A stretch of 64,000 nt of DNA from positions 1,736,001 through 1,800,000 of the forward strand of contig NZ_CP041637.1 in NCBI RefSeq assembly GCF_007197735.1. The letters are read 5' to 3'. How positions within the stretch are numbered: the first letter of the stretch is position 1; each line of letters begins with the position of its first letter. Below the pieces are notes generated by a model, which saw only the letters and a program-made list of their open reading frames with translations, was not told the DNA's origin and ran no database searches. A program made the translations under genes and the position numbers. Source of the stretch: Formosa sediminum (GTDB taxonomy: Bacteria > Bacteroidota > Bacteroidia > Flavobacteriales > Flavobacteriaceae). Below are positions 55,358 through 64,000 of the stretch, piece by piece.

Positions 55358-55392
55358 AAAAAAAGCGAAAACACCTATTTTCGCTTTTTTTT
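55358..55392. terminator. Bidirectional hairpin terminator
   Basis: An A-tract, GCGAAAA stem (55365-55371) with matching TTTTCGC (55778 region excluded; 55378-55384), a six-base loop and a T tract separate converging genes. The A and T tracts on either side suit termination in both directions. Confidence 0.8.
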
Positions 55393-55416
55393 ATATCAAA
55401 TTTTAAAATTAGGAGT

Positions 55417-56214
55417 TTAAAATTCAGTATCTAATTTTGGTAATATCTCGCCATTTTTCCATTCTAATTCACGACTTACCGTATTAATTTCAACCCAATT
55501 AGTAGCTTCATCTTGGTAAGTACCACTTTCTTTTTTGTAAACTATTTTACCATCTATACCATCTTTGTCGTTAGGGAAAATCAATGTTTCAAAATACCAA
55601 TAGATTCCAGCATTAGACATTTGCGAAATATTAAACACTTTTGTCATGCTTCCATCTACTTCAAAAAAGTAAACACCACCACCTTCAACACCGCAAGCTT
55701 CAGCTAAATAGTTTACAAATATTATATTATCAATGCCTTGTATACCTTTATTATCATAGACTTCTAAAGCAAAATCATTGGTTTTAAGATCTGTAGTAGC
55801 TTCTGTTATTTCTTGCTTGTCATTAACATGTCTAATAATAATATAGTAAGTGTCATTTTTTTTACCATAAGTGTAAAAATATGTAGAAGCCCCCATTTCT
55901 TTTTTTCCAAGAGAAATAAGTCCGCCTAAAACATACCCTATTTGTTCGTTGTATTTTACCTTATAGTAATTAGACGGTAATCCGTTATATAGTACTGTGT
56001 TTTCCGATTTTTCAATGATTTGAATTTTAGAGCCAATTTTTATAAGATCTATAGTTTTAGATTTTGTGTCAGGGTCTGTTCTAAAAGCGACATCATTTCC
56101 AAATAGATAATACTCTTTTCCATTTTCTAAATCTGAATATGTATTGTTGTAATCAATATCTTGACTATATATAAGACAAGACATAAATAGGAAGATACAA
56201 GTTAATTTGTTCAT
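55417..56214 (-). CDS. Exported SH3b-domain protein, unknown function
   Basis: The 265-residue protein has a signal peptide (MNKLTCIFLFMSCLIYSQ). A bacterial SH3-like domain (about 35-100) shows the pattern YLFGNDVAFRTDPDTKSKTID, LIKIGSKIQIIEK, then YYKVKYNEQIGYVLGG. The C-terminal 160 residues form a beta-rich domain, with a Cys in LAEACGVEGGGVYFFEVDG and strands ending VEINTVSRELEW. SH3b domains commonly bind peptidoglycan or peptides. No functional neighbour. Confidence 0.72.
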   Translation of the reverse strand: MNKLTCIFLFMSCLIYSQDIDYNNTYSDLENGKEYYLFGNDVAFRTDPDTKSKTIDLIKIGSKIQIIEKSENTVLYNGLPSNYYKVKYNEQIGYVLGGLISLGKKEMGASTYFYTYGKKNDTYYIIIRHVNDKQEITEATTDLKTNDFALEVYDNKGIQGIDNIIFVNYLAEACGVEGGGVYFFEVDGSMTKVFNISQMSNAGIYWYFETLIFPNDKDGIDGKIVYKKESGTYQDEATNWVEINTVSRELEWKNGEILPKLDTEF

Positions 56215-56348
56215 GTTGTTATTGTTAAAAATTTCCTGTGAATTACATTGGAAGATTAATTAAAATGTGAAAACGATACATCATCATTCTTTTATGGATA
56301 GTGATAATATGTTTTTTAATTTGTGTTTTTATGTAAACATAAGGTGTA

Positions 56349-56984
56349 TTATTTTATTATAATTTTTTCTCCAAGAAATTTAGGTTTTACGCCAAGTAAA
56401 ATATCTAAAAATACTTTTGTTCGTGCTAAATATTCTCTGAGTTGTACTTTTATACCATAGCGCCCAGAGACATCTTTTGCATTAAAGCCAATGGCCTTAA
56501 TACCATTTTTTTCGGCTAAATAAATAGCCCTTTCGTTATGAAATTTTTGTGATATTATAGTGATTTCTGTTTGTCCAAATATGGCTTTTGCACGTACAAC
56601 AGAATCTAAGGTTCTAAAACCTGCATAATCTAAAATTATTTTATTTTCGGGTATACCACGTTCTATTAATGTTGTTTTAAAAGCTGTAGGCTCATCGTAG
56701 TTCTTATTTCCGTTGTCTCCACTAACAAGGATAAAGTTAATTTTCTTGCTTTTAAATAATGCTACGGTAGCTTGTATTCTATACTCAAAATATAAATTTA
56801 ATTCTCCAGTTGTTAGATATTTAGATGTTCCTAATACTAAGCCTACTTTATTGTGTTTAATAGCATTAAGCTCTGAATACGTTTTATGTTTTGCATTTGT
56901 TTCAATTTTCTTATTTGCTATAAAAATTAAGGCTAGATTAGCTATTACAACAAGCGTTAGGAGTTTTAAAATTTTAGTTTTCAT
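56349..56984 (-). CDS. SanA/YdcF-type DUF218 membrane protein
   Basis: The protein is 211 residues from ATG 56984; MKTKILKLLTLVVIANLALI gives a typical signal anchor, while the longer start at 57002 adds six residues. The DUF218 fold reads VGLVLGTSKYLTTGELNLYFEYRIQATV, then NFILVSGDNG, LDYAGFRTLDSVVRA and IISQKFHNERAIYLAEKNGI. The YRI and FRTLDS motifs are those of SanA (vancomycin exclusion at high temperature). It would act at the inner membrane in cell-envelope maintenance. The exact reaction is unknown. Confidence 0.87.
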   Translation of the reverse strand: MKTKILKLLTLVVIANLALIFIANKKIETNAKHKTYSELNAIKHNKVGLVLGTSKYLTTGELNLYFEYRIQATVALFKSKKINFILVSGDNGNKNYDEPTAFKTTLIERGIPENKIILDYAGFRTLDSVVRAKAIFGQTEITIISQKFHNERAIYLAEKNGIKAIGFNAKDVSGRYGIKVQLREYLARTKVFLDILLGVKPKFLGEKIIIK

Positions 56985-57297
56985 CAGAGTTTCGGATTGC
57001 AACGTCTAAGCTAGTAAAAATAGTGATCACGATGTATAACGAAATCTACAAAGCTTTTAAATTAATAACTACAAACTGCCCAACTTACCTGTAAGTTAAT
57101 ACGGTTCTATGTATATAAAAATTTGCATGCATGAAACATATGTGTTATATTGCATATGTTTTATGTGTGTTGCATTCAGCTAATTTATAACAACACAATT
57201 TATTTTATATGCGTTTTTAAGCATATGTAAATAAATGCAAGAGGAGCTAAGTTCTGTGTTTTAGGATTAAAGCTTAAAATTTTTTAATAATATTAAA
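56985..57297. other. Intergenic region rich in ATGCATATG-like steps
   Basis: The 313 bases contain no gene. Around 57125-57235, short variants of GCATATG and TGCATG recur (for example 57124-57134, 57152-57160 and 57217-57227), without a regular period. No terminator or promoter consensus is clear. Confidence 0.35.
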
Positions 57298-57645
57298 ATG
57301 ATGAAATCTTTTAGACAATTTTTTAAATCTGTAGTACAAGCATGTCCCTATACACATGTTGGTAAAAGATGTATAAATGTTGTTACAAGAAAATCTGAAA
57401 AGTCTACACAAATACCTAAAAATGCAGCATTTTTTAAAGCAGGTATGAAAACCGGTCGGAATATTGCTTTAGTTGGTGTGTTTTGTCCCTTTTTATGGTT
57501 TTCAATTTTATCCGGAGGGACTAAGGATTTTATAATTTTAAATGCCATCCACTCCGGAATTATAGTATGTTTAGGACTAAGTGTTATGGGAGTAAATTAT
57601 TTATCCCTATGGTATTTTAAAAGAAAATTACACGTAAACAATTAG
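57298..57645 (+). CDS. Small membrane protein, unknown function
   Basis: The 115-residue protein has a basic N-terminal half (MMKSFRQFFKSVVQACPYTH, with two early Cys). Two hydrophobic helices follow (about 53-70 and 77-103), and a basic tail YFKRKLHVNN. The positive-inside pattern suggests both ends are cytoplasmic. I recognise no family. Its stop is one base from the end of the convergent PoxB-like gene. Confidence 0.6.
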   Translation: MMKSFRQFFKSVVQACPYTHVGKRCINVVTRKSEKSTQIPKNAAFFKAGMKTGRNIALVGVFCPFLWFSILSGGTKDFIILNAIHSGIIVCLGLSVMGVNYLSLWYFKRKLHVNN

Positions 57646-57646
57646 A

Positions 57647-59383
57647 TTAAAATACTTCTTTCATGTGTTTGTAATTGGTTTTAACCATTTCTAAAACTTC
57701 ATCCATACGTCCACTTAAAATCATTTTACTGATCGATAATGTGTAACCTTTCATTTGGTCAAATTCCATTTTAGGAGGCATAGCCAATGCTTGAGGATTC
57801 GTAAATACACTTACTAAAACAGGTCCTTTATGTGAAAAAGCATCTTGTAAAGCGGGTTTTAAATCGTCAGGTTGCGTAACCGAAATGCCTTTAAAGCCCA
57901 TAGCTTGAGCGACCATTTCAAAATTAGGATTAACCATATCTGTTTCGTTGTTAGGTAAACCTTCTACTTGCATTTCTAATTGTACCATACCTAAAGAGCG
58001 GTTATTAAATACTATTAACTTTATAGGTAAATTATATTGTTTAATAGTAGCCAGATCTCCGAGTAACATTGATAACCCTCCATCTCCACAAAACGCAACC
58101 ACTTGGCGTTCTGGATAAGCTAGTTGAGCGCCTATGGCCATAGGCATTGCATTGGCCATAGACCCATGATTAAAAGATCCTAACATAATACGTTTACCTG
58201 TAGCATCTATATATCTGGCTCCCCACACGCAACACATTCCTGTATCTACTGTAAATACCGTGTCACTATTAGCCATTTTATTAATGGTTGATGCCACATA
58301 CTCTGGACTAATGTGGTTTTCAGATCCTTTTTCTTGTACATAAATATCAAGATTTTCTTTAACTTTATCGTAAAATTCTAATTGTGCATTTAAGAAACTT
58401 TCATCTTCTTTTTCTTGTATAAAAGGCAATAATGCGGTTATGGTATCTGTTATTTTTCCAGATAATCCCATTGCTAATTTAGCACGTCTACCTAAGCGTT
58501 CTGGCTTTTCATCGACTTGTATTATTTTATTTTTTACAGGCATAAAATGTTCGTAAGGAAAATCTGTTCCTAGCAGTATAACCACATCAGATTCGTGCAT
58601 AGCATGAAAGGCAGAAGGAACGCCCAATAAACCTGTCATACCTACTTCGTAAGGATTGTCGTACTGCATGCCCATTTTTCCTCGAAATGAATATCCTATT
58701 GGTGCTTTAATTAAGGCTGCCAGTTTAATGATATCGTCATGAGCTTCTCGAGCACCAATACCACAGTAAATAGATATTTTTGGATGGGTGTTAACCAGAT
58801 CTGCAAATTTTTGTATATCGGTATCTGAAGGGCGTAAAATAGTGTCTCCATGAAAATTATACATAGAGGTCGCACTCTCTTCAGCAGGCAACGCAGAGAC
58901 ATCTCCAGGTAATCCAAAAACAGCTACGCCTTTTTTATGTACGGCATTTTGTATGGCAGCTTGTAGCATACGTGGTACTTGTTTTGGGGTGCTAGCCACT
59001 TCATTATATACGCTACAATCGTCAAATAATTTATAGGTGTTTGTTGCCTGAAAATAATCGACTCCAAATTCAGGAGTATTTATGGTTGATGCAATTGCTA
59101 TTATAGGTACTCCAGAGCGATTAGCATCATATAATCCATTTATTAAATGAACATGTCCCGGGCCGCTACTTCCAGCACAACAAGCAAGTCCGTCTAACTC
59201 AGCTTCTGCGGCAGCAGCATAAGCACCAACTTCTTCATGTCTAACATGAATCCATTTAATCTTTCCATTCCTTCTAACGGCATCATTCAATTCATTTAAG
59301 CTATCTCCTGTAACGGCATAGATGCGTTTTACATTGTTATTAACTAACATGTCTACAATTTGGTCTGCTACTTTCTGTCCCAT
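57647..59383 (-). CDS. Thiamine-diphosphate enzyme, PoxB-like (pyruvate dehydrogenase/oxidase)
   Basis: The 578-residue protein has all three domains of the POX/acetolactate synthase family. The Pyr domain carries the catalytic Glu in VRHEEVGAYAAAAEAEL (about 47-63). The central FAD/NAD-like domain has IYCGIGAREAHDDI. The PP domain has the TPP motif GDGGLSML...LPIKLIVFNN (about 433-465). E. coli PoxB decarboxylates pyruvate to acetate at the membrane and passes electrons to ubiquinone. Its C-terminal membrane-binding helix is not obvious here, so soluble oxidase activity is possible. It stands alone. Confidence 0.85.
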   Translation of the reverse strand: MGQKVADQIVDMLVNNNVKRIYAVTGDSLNELNDAVRRNGKIKWIHVRHEEVGAYAAAAEAELDGLACCAGSSGPGHVHLINGLYDANRSGVPIIAIASTINTPEFGVDYFQATNTYKLFDDCSVYNEVASTPKQVPRMLQAAIQNAVHKKGVAVFGLPGDVSALPAEESATSMYNFHGDTILRPSDTDIQKFADLVNTHPKISIYCGIGAREAHDDIIKLAALIKAPIGYSFRGKMGMQYDNPYEVGMTGLLGVPSAFHAMHESDVVILLGTDFPYEHFMPVKNKIIQVDEKPERLGRRAKLAMGLSGKITDTITALLPFIQEKEDESFLNAQLEFYDKVKENLDIYVQEKGSENHISPEYVASTINKMANSDTVFTVDTGMCCVWGARYIDATGKRIMLGSFNHGSMANAMPMAIGAQLAYPERQVVAFCGDGGLSMLLGDLATIKQYNLPIKLIVFNNRSLGMVQLEMQVEGLPNNETDMVNPNFEMVAQAMGFKGISVTQPDDLKPALQDAFSHKGPVLVSVFTNPQALAMPPKMEFDQMKGYTLSISKMILSGRMDEVLEMVKTNYKHMKEVF

Positions 59384-59661
59384 AATTCTTTTTTTTGTGC
59401 GTTTCCATTAGATGTTCTAATAAAATTACAAAATAGAAATTGCAAAGGGTTGTAATGTTTTGTTAACTTATAGAAATAAATTGAGCAAGAAACCTTTAGT
59501 GGCTAGAGATATTTTAGGTAATTAGTATCTTAAAAAAAGTATGTTATTTACTTTAGCAAGTGCATTTATACCTGTAATAACTGTTTGTTATCAGTATTTT
59601 TTAATGAAGAAAAATCTGTAAGTATAATCGTTTAGCTTTATAAGCCTCTATTAATATGAAT

Positions 59662-60156
59662 TTACTCTATTGTAACAGCTGCGATCTCTAATTTAAAATG
59701 TTCTTCTTTTTTGTTGGCTATTAGAAAAGCCACTTCTTCTATATGAGATGCATTAAAATTAGGTAAATCTAGTTTTTGACCTTTAAAGGTCGGGTACATA
59801 TCTGTAATGTATATTGTAATATGTTGCCATTCTGTTGTGGCTGTAAAATAAGAAATATAAGCATGTTTATTTGTTGCTCTATCTTTAATTCTGAATTGAT
59901 AGCGTTTACCATCGCCTTTAACATTCAGTATAATTTTTGAAAAACCAGCTGTGTCTAGAGCATTAAATCGATATTTAACAGATGCAAAACCACCATTATC
60001 TTCAAGTGAGACATCACCTTCGAAAACACCATGTCCGACTTTATTTAAGGAAAAATGACTTGAAGATTTTCCACCCATTACATTATCGTTAACCGTTGTC
60101 CAAAGTGACGTATGAGCTGTTTTATTAAATTTAAAGATGTGGTATTCTTTTTTCAT
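59662..60156 (-). CDS. CIA30-family protein (NDUFAF1-like domain)
   Basis: The 164-residue single CIA30 domain shows WTTVNDNVMGGKSSSHFSLN (about 19-38), FEGDVSLEDNGGFASVKYRF, KGDGKRYQFRIKDRATN and the closing EEHFKLEIAAVTIE. CIA30 is a galactose-binding-like fold linked in eukaryotes to complex I assembly; bacterial members are scattered and unexplained. It lies 10 bases downstream of the photolyase-like gene and is likely its operon partner. No Nuo genes are in the window. Confidence 0.88.
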   Translation of the reverse strand: MKKEYHIFKFNKTAHTSLWTTVNDNVMGGKSSSHFSLNKVGHGVFEGDVSLEDNGGFASVKYRFNALDTAGFSKIILNVKGDGKRYQFRIKDRATNKHAYISYFTATTEWQHITIYITDMYPTFKGQKLDLPNFNASHIEEVAFLIANKKEEHFKLEIAAVTIE

Positions 60157-60166
60157 TATTATAAAA

Positions 60167-61651
60167 CTAATTTAATTGTTTTAGAAAGGCATTGGCATAT
60201 TCTAAATGCTTTTGTTGTTGTTCTTTAGGCATTTTGTCATACATGCGCACTAACATTCTTAATCTAGGGTTTGCTAAAAAGAAATCGCGATGAGTGTGCA
60301 TAAATCGCCAAAACAAACCATCCCACGTATCTTGCCAACTCCCTTTTTTATAATTACTCATTTTTATAAGGTAATTACTTCCGCTAATATAAGGCTTGGT
60401 TGCAATTAGACCGCCATCTGCAAATTGACTCATGCCATATACATTGGTAACCATAACCCAATCGTAGGCGTCTATAAAGAGTTCCATAAACCACTTATAC
60501 ACATCGTCAGGATCAAATTCGCATAGCAACATAAAATTACTAAGCACCATTAAGCGCTCTATATGGTGGCAATATCCAGTTTGTAATACTTTTTTAATAG
60601 TGTGATCTATGGGTGCAATTCCTGTAGTTCCAGTGTAAAAAGATGCAGGAATTTTCTTTTTAAAATTCCAAAAATTAGTGGTACGTTCTTCACTTCCTCG
60701 TGTTTCATAAACGCCGCGTATAAATTCGCGCCATCCTATAATTTGCCTAATAAAACCTTCGGTAGAATTAATGGGGATTTTATGTTTTGTGGCATAATTT
60801 AAACAGGCGTTAATAACTGCTTTTGGTGTAATTAAACCCACATTTAGCATGGGCGTTAAAACACTATGATGAAGTATGGTGTGTTCTGCAACGATAGCAT
60901 CTTCGTAAACTCCAAACTCTACAAAACGATGTTCAAAAAACTGTTGCAACCATGTTTGTGTGGTTTTAAAATTTGTAGGGTATAATTGGTAAGTTGTTAG
61001 GTTTCCTAAATGGTTAGAAAAGTGTTTGTTTACGTACTGTACAGCATCGTGGTAATACTGATCTGTATCAGGAAATTGTATAGCAGGAGGTGTTTTTTTA
61101 GCAGGATATTTTTTTCTGTTTTCAGCATCAAAAGTCCATTTACCTCCGGAGGGGTGTCCATTAGCATCTATAAGAATGTGTCTTAGCTTGCGTTGTTGTG
61201 TGTAAAAAGTGGTTTGGTGATATGTTTTTTTGTCTTTTTTAAAAAAATCAGATAAGTCTTCTTTCGTATTTATAAATAAAGGGGAATTGTAAATGGTTGT
61301 TGAAATATTAAGTGTATTACAATTATTTTCAATACGTTTTTGTAACCAATTATCTGTAGGATCTATATAATTAATATGTTCAATTCCTTGTGCTTTTAAT
61401 TCGGGAATTAATTGTCTTATATCCGACAATCTATTAACCGATTCGATGTATTTAACTGTTCGTTTTTTTTCATTTAAAAGATAAGCTTCGTAACATTTCA
61501 TTGTTGCTCTATGAAACGCGATTTTTTGTTTATGGAAAGGATACTGTTTAAAAAACAAAAACTCTTCTATTATATAAATAGGCGCATCGGTTTCAAAAAG
61601 TGGTGACTCTTGAAATAACTGATGTGGAAAAATTAAGTTGATGCTTTTCAT
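60167..61651 (-). CDS. Cryptochrome/photolyase-related protein, CryB/FeS-BCP type
   Basis: The protein is 494 residues from ATG 61651, chosen because it overlaps the DUF2256 stop in an ATGA arrangement and gives the natural [19 protein letters not shown]. The C-terminal half has the FeS-BCP signature: [59 protein letters not shown] and the [17 protein letters not shown] tract. These flavoproteins include (6-4) photolyases with a [4Fe-4S] cluster and blue-light regulators; several Cys are in place, but I cannot confirm the ligands. The CIA30 gene follows. Confidence 0.9.
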   Translation of the reverse strand: MKSINLIFPHQLFQESPLFETDAPIYIIEEFLFFKQYPFHKQKIAFHRATMKCYEAYLLNEKKRTVKYIESVNRLSDIRQLIPELKAQGIEHINYIDPTDNWLQKRIENNCNTLNISTTIYNSPLFINTKEDLSDFFKKDKKTYHQTTFYTQQRKLRHILIDANGHPSGGKWTFDAENRKKYPAKKTPPAIQFPDTDQYYHDAVQYVNKHFSNHLGNLTTYQLYPTNFKTTQTWLQQFFEHRFVEFGVYEDAIVAEHTILHHSVLTPMLNVGLITPKAVINACLNYATKHKIPINSTEGFIRQIIGWREFIRGVYETRGSEERTTNFWNFKKKIPASFYTGTTGIAPIDHTIKKVLQTGYCHHIERLMVLSNFMLLCEFDPDDVYKWFMELFIDAYDWVMVTNVYGMSQFADGGLIATKPYISGSNYLIKMSNYKKGSWQDTWDGLFWRFMHTHRDFFLANPRLRMLVRMYDKMPKEQQQKHLEYANAFLKQLN

Positions 61652-61776
61652 GACTGTCTTCTGCAACGCTCACTACAATATTTAACGTGTTCCCAATTGG
61701 TTTTCCATTTTTTACGCCAACTAAATGGACGTTTGCAAACCACACATATTTTCTGAGGTAGGTATTGCTTTTTAAT
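61648..61776 (-). CDS. DUF2256 zinc-ribbon small protein with probable ATT start
   Basis: The 42-residue frame, unmistakably DUF2256, reads [19 protein letters not shown], then [20 protein letters not shown]. Cys11/Cys14 and Cys34/Cys38 form a zinc-ribbon-like pair. DUF2256 genes are typically beside photolyase/cryptochrome genes, and its stop here overlaps the photolyase ATG (ATGA). No ATG, GTG or TTG lies in the frame before the upstream stop at 61795. ATT (61776-61774) sits where the family's initiator is expected. It either uses a rare ATT start or has lost it by mutation. Confidence 0.65.
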   Translation of the reverse strand: MKKQYLPQKICVVCKRPFSWRKKWKTNWEHVKYCSERCRRQS

Positions 61777-61821
61777 GACGGTTTCCGTATTAAATTAAAC
61801 TTATCACTAAACTCGGTAGAT

Positions 61822-63714
61822 TTACTTTAAAATTATAGGTAAACTAATATGCGATGCATGTTTAGAGGAATGATGAATGTTATTATGAGCCACAATACCT
61901 TCTTTCTCGTCGTAATTATTACCACCTGTATTTAAGTTTCTAGCAAATCTCGGAAAATTACTACTTGAAATTTCTACACGAATTCTATGCCCTTTTTTAA
62001 AATAATTACTTGTTGCCATAGGTGTTAAATCTATTTTATACACTTCACCTTTTTTCATAAATACTTCTTTGTCATATCCTTCTCTGTATCTAGCACGTTG
62101 TATGGTTTCATCTAAATTATAAGCGCTACCATCAGGATGTACATCAATAAGTTTTATAGTAAAATCTGTGTCTTTTACATCTGAAGACACATATAATGTA
62201 GAGGTTATAAAACCTGTCACTTCAATACCTTTATCTAATACATCTGTAGTATATACTAAAATATCGTTTCTGGTTTCCATTTGTTGCTGATTGTAAGCAC
62301 CTCCCTTAATCACGTTATCAGTACAACAAATATTACCTCCCAAAGAAGGCACAGGTAACATCGGATCGTAGGTATACTGATCAGGATGATCTGTTTTGGG
62401 TTTAGTAGTTGTTAATTTACCATCTCCAAAAGCGCTATTAGCATGTCCGTTACTGTTTAAATAATATGTTATTGGTTTGGCATTTTCTGGAGGCCAAGTT
62501 TCTGAGGCTTGCCAAATATTACGTCCCATAGTATAATATTGCACTCGAGGAGTTTTTTCTTTAAAGTTATTTTGTTCTCCTTTAAGCCAAAAATCAAACC
62601 ACGCATAAATTTGTTCATCATAATTTAATCTAGCATCGCCAACACTTAATTCTCCAATTATAGTATTTTGGCTTGTACCACGTGTAAATTCGCAATGTAA
62701 ATTAGGTGATATAACTAAATACTGGTTATCTCTTATACTTGTATCTTTTGCATTATTTCTAACATGATTAAACAAGACTAGATTTGGAGTTATAGATAAA
62801 TCGTACCAAGAGGCAAACCAAAAACTAGGCACTCCAAAATCCATATCGTCGTGGTATAAACCACCTTCATACCAATCGGGATCATTAGGTTTGCGTGTAA
62901 TCATTTTATCAAAAATCTCGGTTTTACCATGTACATTTTTTATAATATCTTGGATGGGTAAATGTTTAAAAGCTTCAGCCATATCTATAGGCGGATTTTC
63001 AGGGTCTAAGTCATAAAATCTAGAAATTCTAATAAGATCTTCTTGAGTTGCTCCGGCTGGAATTCGAGGTTTAAATTTATCGTGTTCAACTCGATACAAC
63101 CAAGCCATAAATAGCATTTGTTCTACACCACCACGATACCAGTTCCCTTGTTCGTAAAGATTGCCCACACGACCAATTCCTGCTCCATACCCCTGCGGAA
63201 CCATTGCTGCATGAGAAGGGTGATCTAAAGCGGCTACTGCCAATTGCCACTCTGCAGAGGAAGAACAACCGTAGGTTCCGATTTTACCGTTAGACCATGG
63301 TTGGTTTTTCATCCAAGTAAAAGTGTCGTAACCATCGGTTACAGGAACGCCCAAAATATCCCATTCGCCCTCAGAAAAATAGCGGCCACGTTCGTTTTGT
63401 ACAACATATGCATATCCTTTTTTTACTGCTTCAAGTGCTTTTTTAACGCGCATGGTTGTAATTTGCTTACCATCTACCCAATTGTTGAAATTGTAGGGTG
63501 TTCGTGAAAAGATAATGGGAACTTTTTTATCTGTTTTTGGACGATACACATCTGCAGCCAAGCGTACACCGTCTCGCATTGGTATCATCACTTTTTGATC
63601 TATAATTGCGATTTCTTCTAGTTCTTGAAGAACTTCATTTTGGGCAATAACAGAAAAACTATTAAATAAAAAATAGCTTGTTATAATTGAGATTAAAAAA
63701 TGATGCATTTTCAT
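61822..63714 (-). CDS. Secreted CocE/NonD-family hydrolase
   Basis: The 630-residue protein has a signal peptide (about 1-24, ending FSVIAQ). The alpha/beta hydrolase domain of the CocE/X-Pro dipeptidyl-peptidase type carries IDQKVMIPMRDGVRLAADVY, FSRTPYN, the nucleophile region KIGTYGCSSSAEWQLAVAA and ISPNLHCEFTRG. A C-terminal jelly-roll domain (about 400-620) has VYVSSDVKDTDFTIKLIDV and GHRIRVEISSSNFPRFARN. Members hydrolyse esters, acyl chains or Xaa-Pro peptides; glutaryl-7-ACA acylases are relatives. Substrate is unknown. Confidence 0.88.
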   Translation of the reverse strand: MKMHHFLISIITSYFLFNSFSVIAQNEVLQELEEIAIIDQKVMIPMRDGVRLAADVYRPKTDKKVPIIFSRTPYNFNNWVDGKQITTMRVKKALEAVKKGYAYVVQNERGRYFSEGEWDILGVPVTDGYDTFTWMKNQPWSNGKIGTYGCSSSAEWQLAVAALDHPSHAAMVPQGYGAGIGRVGNLYEQGNWYRGGVEQMLFMAWLYRVEHDKFKPRIPAGATQEDLIRISRFYDLDPENPPIDMAEAFKHLPIQDIIKNVHGKTEIFDKMITRKPNDPDWYEGGLYHDDMDFGVPSFWFASWYDLSITPNLVLFNHVRNNAKDTSIRDNQYLVISPNLHCEFTRGTSQNTIIGELSVGDARLNYDEQIYAWFDFWLKGEQNNFKEKTPRVQYYTMGRNIWQASETWPPENAKPITYYLNSNGHANSAFGDGKLTTTKPKTDHPDQYTYDPMLPVPSLGGNICCTDNVIKGGAYNQQQMETRNDILVYTTDVLDKGIEVTGFITSTLYVSSDVKDTDFTIKLIDVHPDGSAYNLDETIQRARYREGYDKEVFMKKGEVYKIDLTPMATSNYFKKGHRIRVEISSSNFPRFARNLNTGGNNYDEKEGIVAHNNIHHSSKHASHISLPIILK

Positions 63715-63965
63715 GATAATTAGTGGGGGGTTTTAGGATTATAATTTAGGTTACAATGTCTTGTGGGGTTAATGAGAATAAGACATGAAACGTTATAAAA
63801 ATACGTAAAACTTCCGATTATATCCGAAAAGAAGCGTATTAATAAGAGATATGCAATTGAAGTGAATTATAGAGATAAATATGTTTTTTTATTGAAAATT
63901 TTGTGAAAAATATTCAATTTAAACAATTAAAAAATGAATCTAGAGGGATGTATTATAAAAACAAA

Positions 63966-63999
63966 AAACCTCTGAATTTTAAAAAAAAATCAGAGGTTT
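63966..63999 (-). terminator. Hairpin terminator of a gene beyond the right edge
   Basis: AAACCTCTGA (63966-63975) pairs with TCAGAGGTTT (63990-63999). On the minus strand it is followed by TTTTTTGTTTTT, so it should end a minus-strand gene lying to the right. It also forms the boundary upstream of the CocE-type gene. Confidence 0.7.
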
Positions 64000-64000
64000 G

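Noticed and set aside
57125-57235. Recurring GCATATG-like steps as a tandem repeat or origin-type element
   Set aside because: Spacing is irregular and copies are short. No DnaA-box or iteron pattern holds up.

Overview
The window is chromosomal DNA of a Flavobacteriaceae-type bacterium (phylum Bacteroidota), probably marine. The evidence is low GC, TAnnTTTG-type -7 promoter boxes, little use of Shine-Dalgarno sequences, a protein with a type IX secretion sorting domain, a SecD-SecF fusion, a THX-type small ribosomal protein, DUF2911 and DUF4202 proteins and a PL6 alginate lyase with BACON and discoidin domains. I do not assign a genus. I see no tRNA, rRNA, CRISPR array, intact insertion sequence or prophage.

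Layout. 1-24.6 kb is mostly housekeeping: a truncated RluA-type pseudouridine synthase, yaaA, a 45-residue ribosomal protein THX gene, a DNA-glycosylase-like gene, a secreted alginate lyase, ffh-folD, a minus-strand run (HerA-like ATPase, lipoprotein, YitT-family, cupin, hydrolase, rluF-like), queE, a DUF2911 gene, asnB, gyrB, mdh, a universal stress protein, a small exported protein resembling part of SecD, and secDF. Hairpin terminators follow folD, asnB, gyrB, mdh and secDF.

24.9-44.5 kb is the centrepiece, a complete nitrate-assimilation island. The plus-strand side holds nirB-nirD-DUF4202, a NarX/NarL-like sensor and regulator pair, a NarK-type transporter, a one-chain nitrate reductase (molybdopterin, FAD/NAD and BFD-type domains) and a rubredoxin joined to a stripped nitrite/sulfite-reductase-like scaffold. 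The facing minus-strand operon makes the cofactors: moeA, a ModE-like regulator, a TauE/SafE permease, mobA, cobA, a Met8/CysG-N gene for siroheme, moaD, moaE, a moaC-moaB fusion and moaA. Nitrate would enter by NarK, be reduced to nitrite by the Mo enzyme and to ammonium by NirBD. A shared site, (T/C)TAAGTA-N4-TACkTAs, lies upstream of nirB, narK and moeA, partly in helically phased arrays. It resembles NarL heptamers and suggests one regulon.

44.7-64 kb is looser accessory and species-specific material: a metallophosphoesterase, a Cys-less ArsC-like protein, a gene-poor 1.5 kb stretch, a YCF48-like lipoprotein, an orphan four-helix-bundle sensor, PanE-like, Crp/Fnr and AraC regulators, a lipoprotein with a second DUF2911 gene, an SH3b protein, a SanA-like protein, a PoxB-like enzyme, a CIA30 protein, a CryB-type photolyase-like gene coupled to a tiny DUF2256 zinc-ribbon gene with an apparent ATT start, and a secreted CocE-type hydrolase.

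I could run no searches. Family names rest on motif recognition, and regulatory sites are read by eye.
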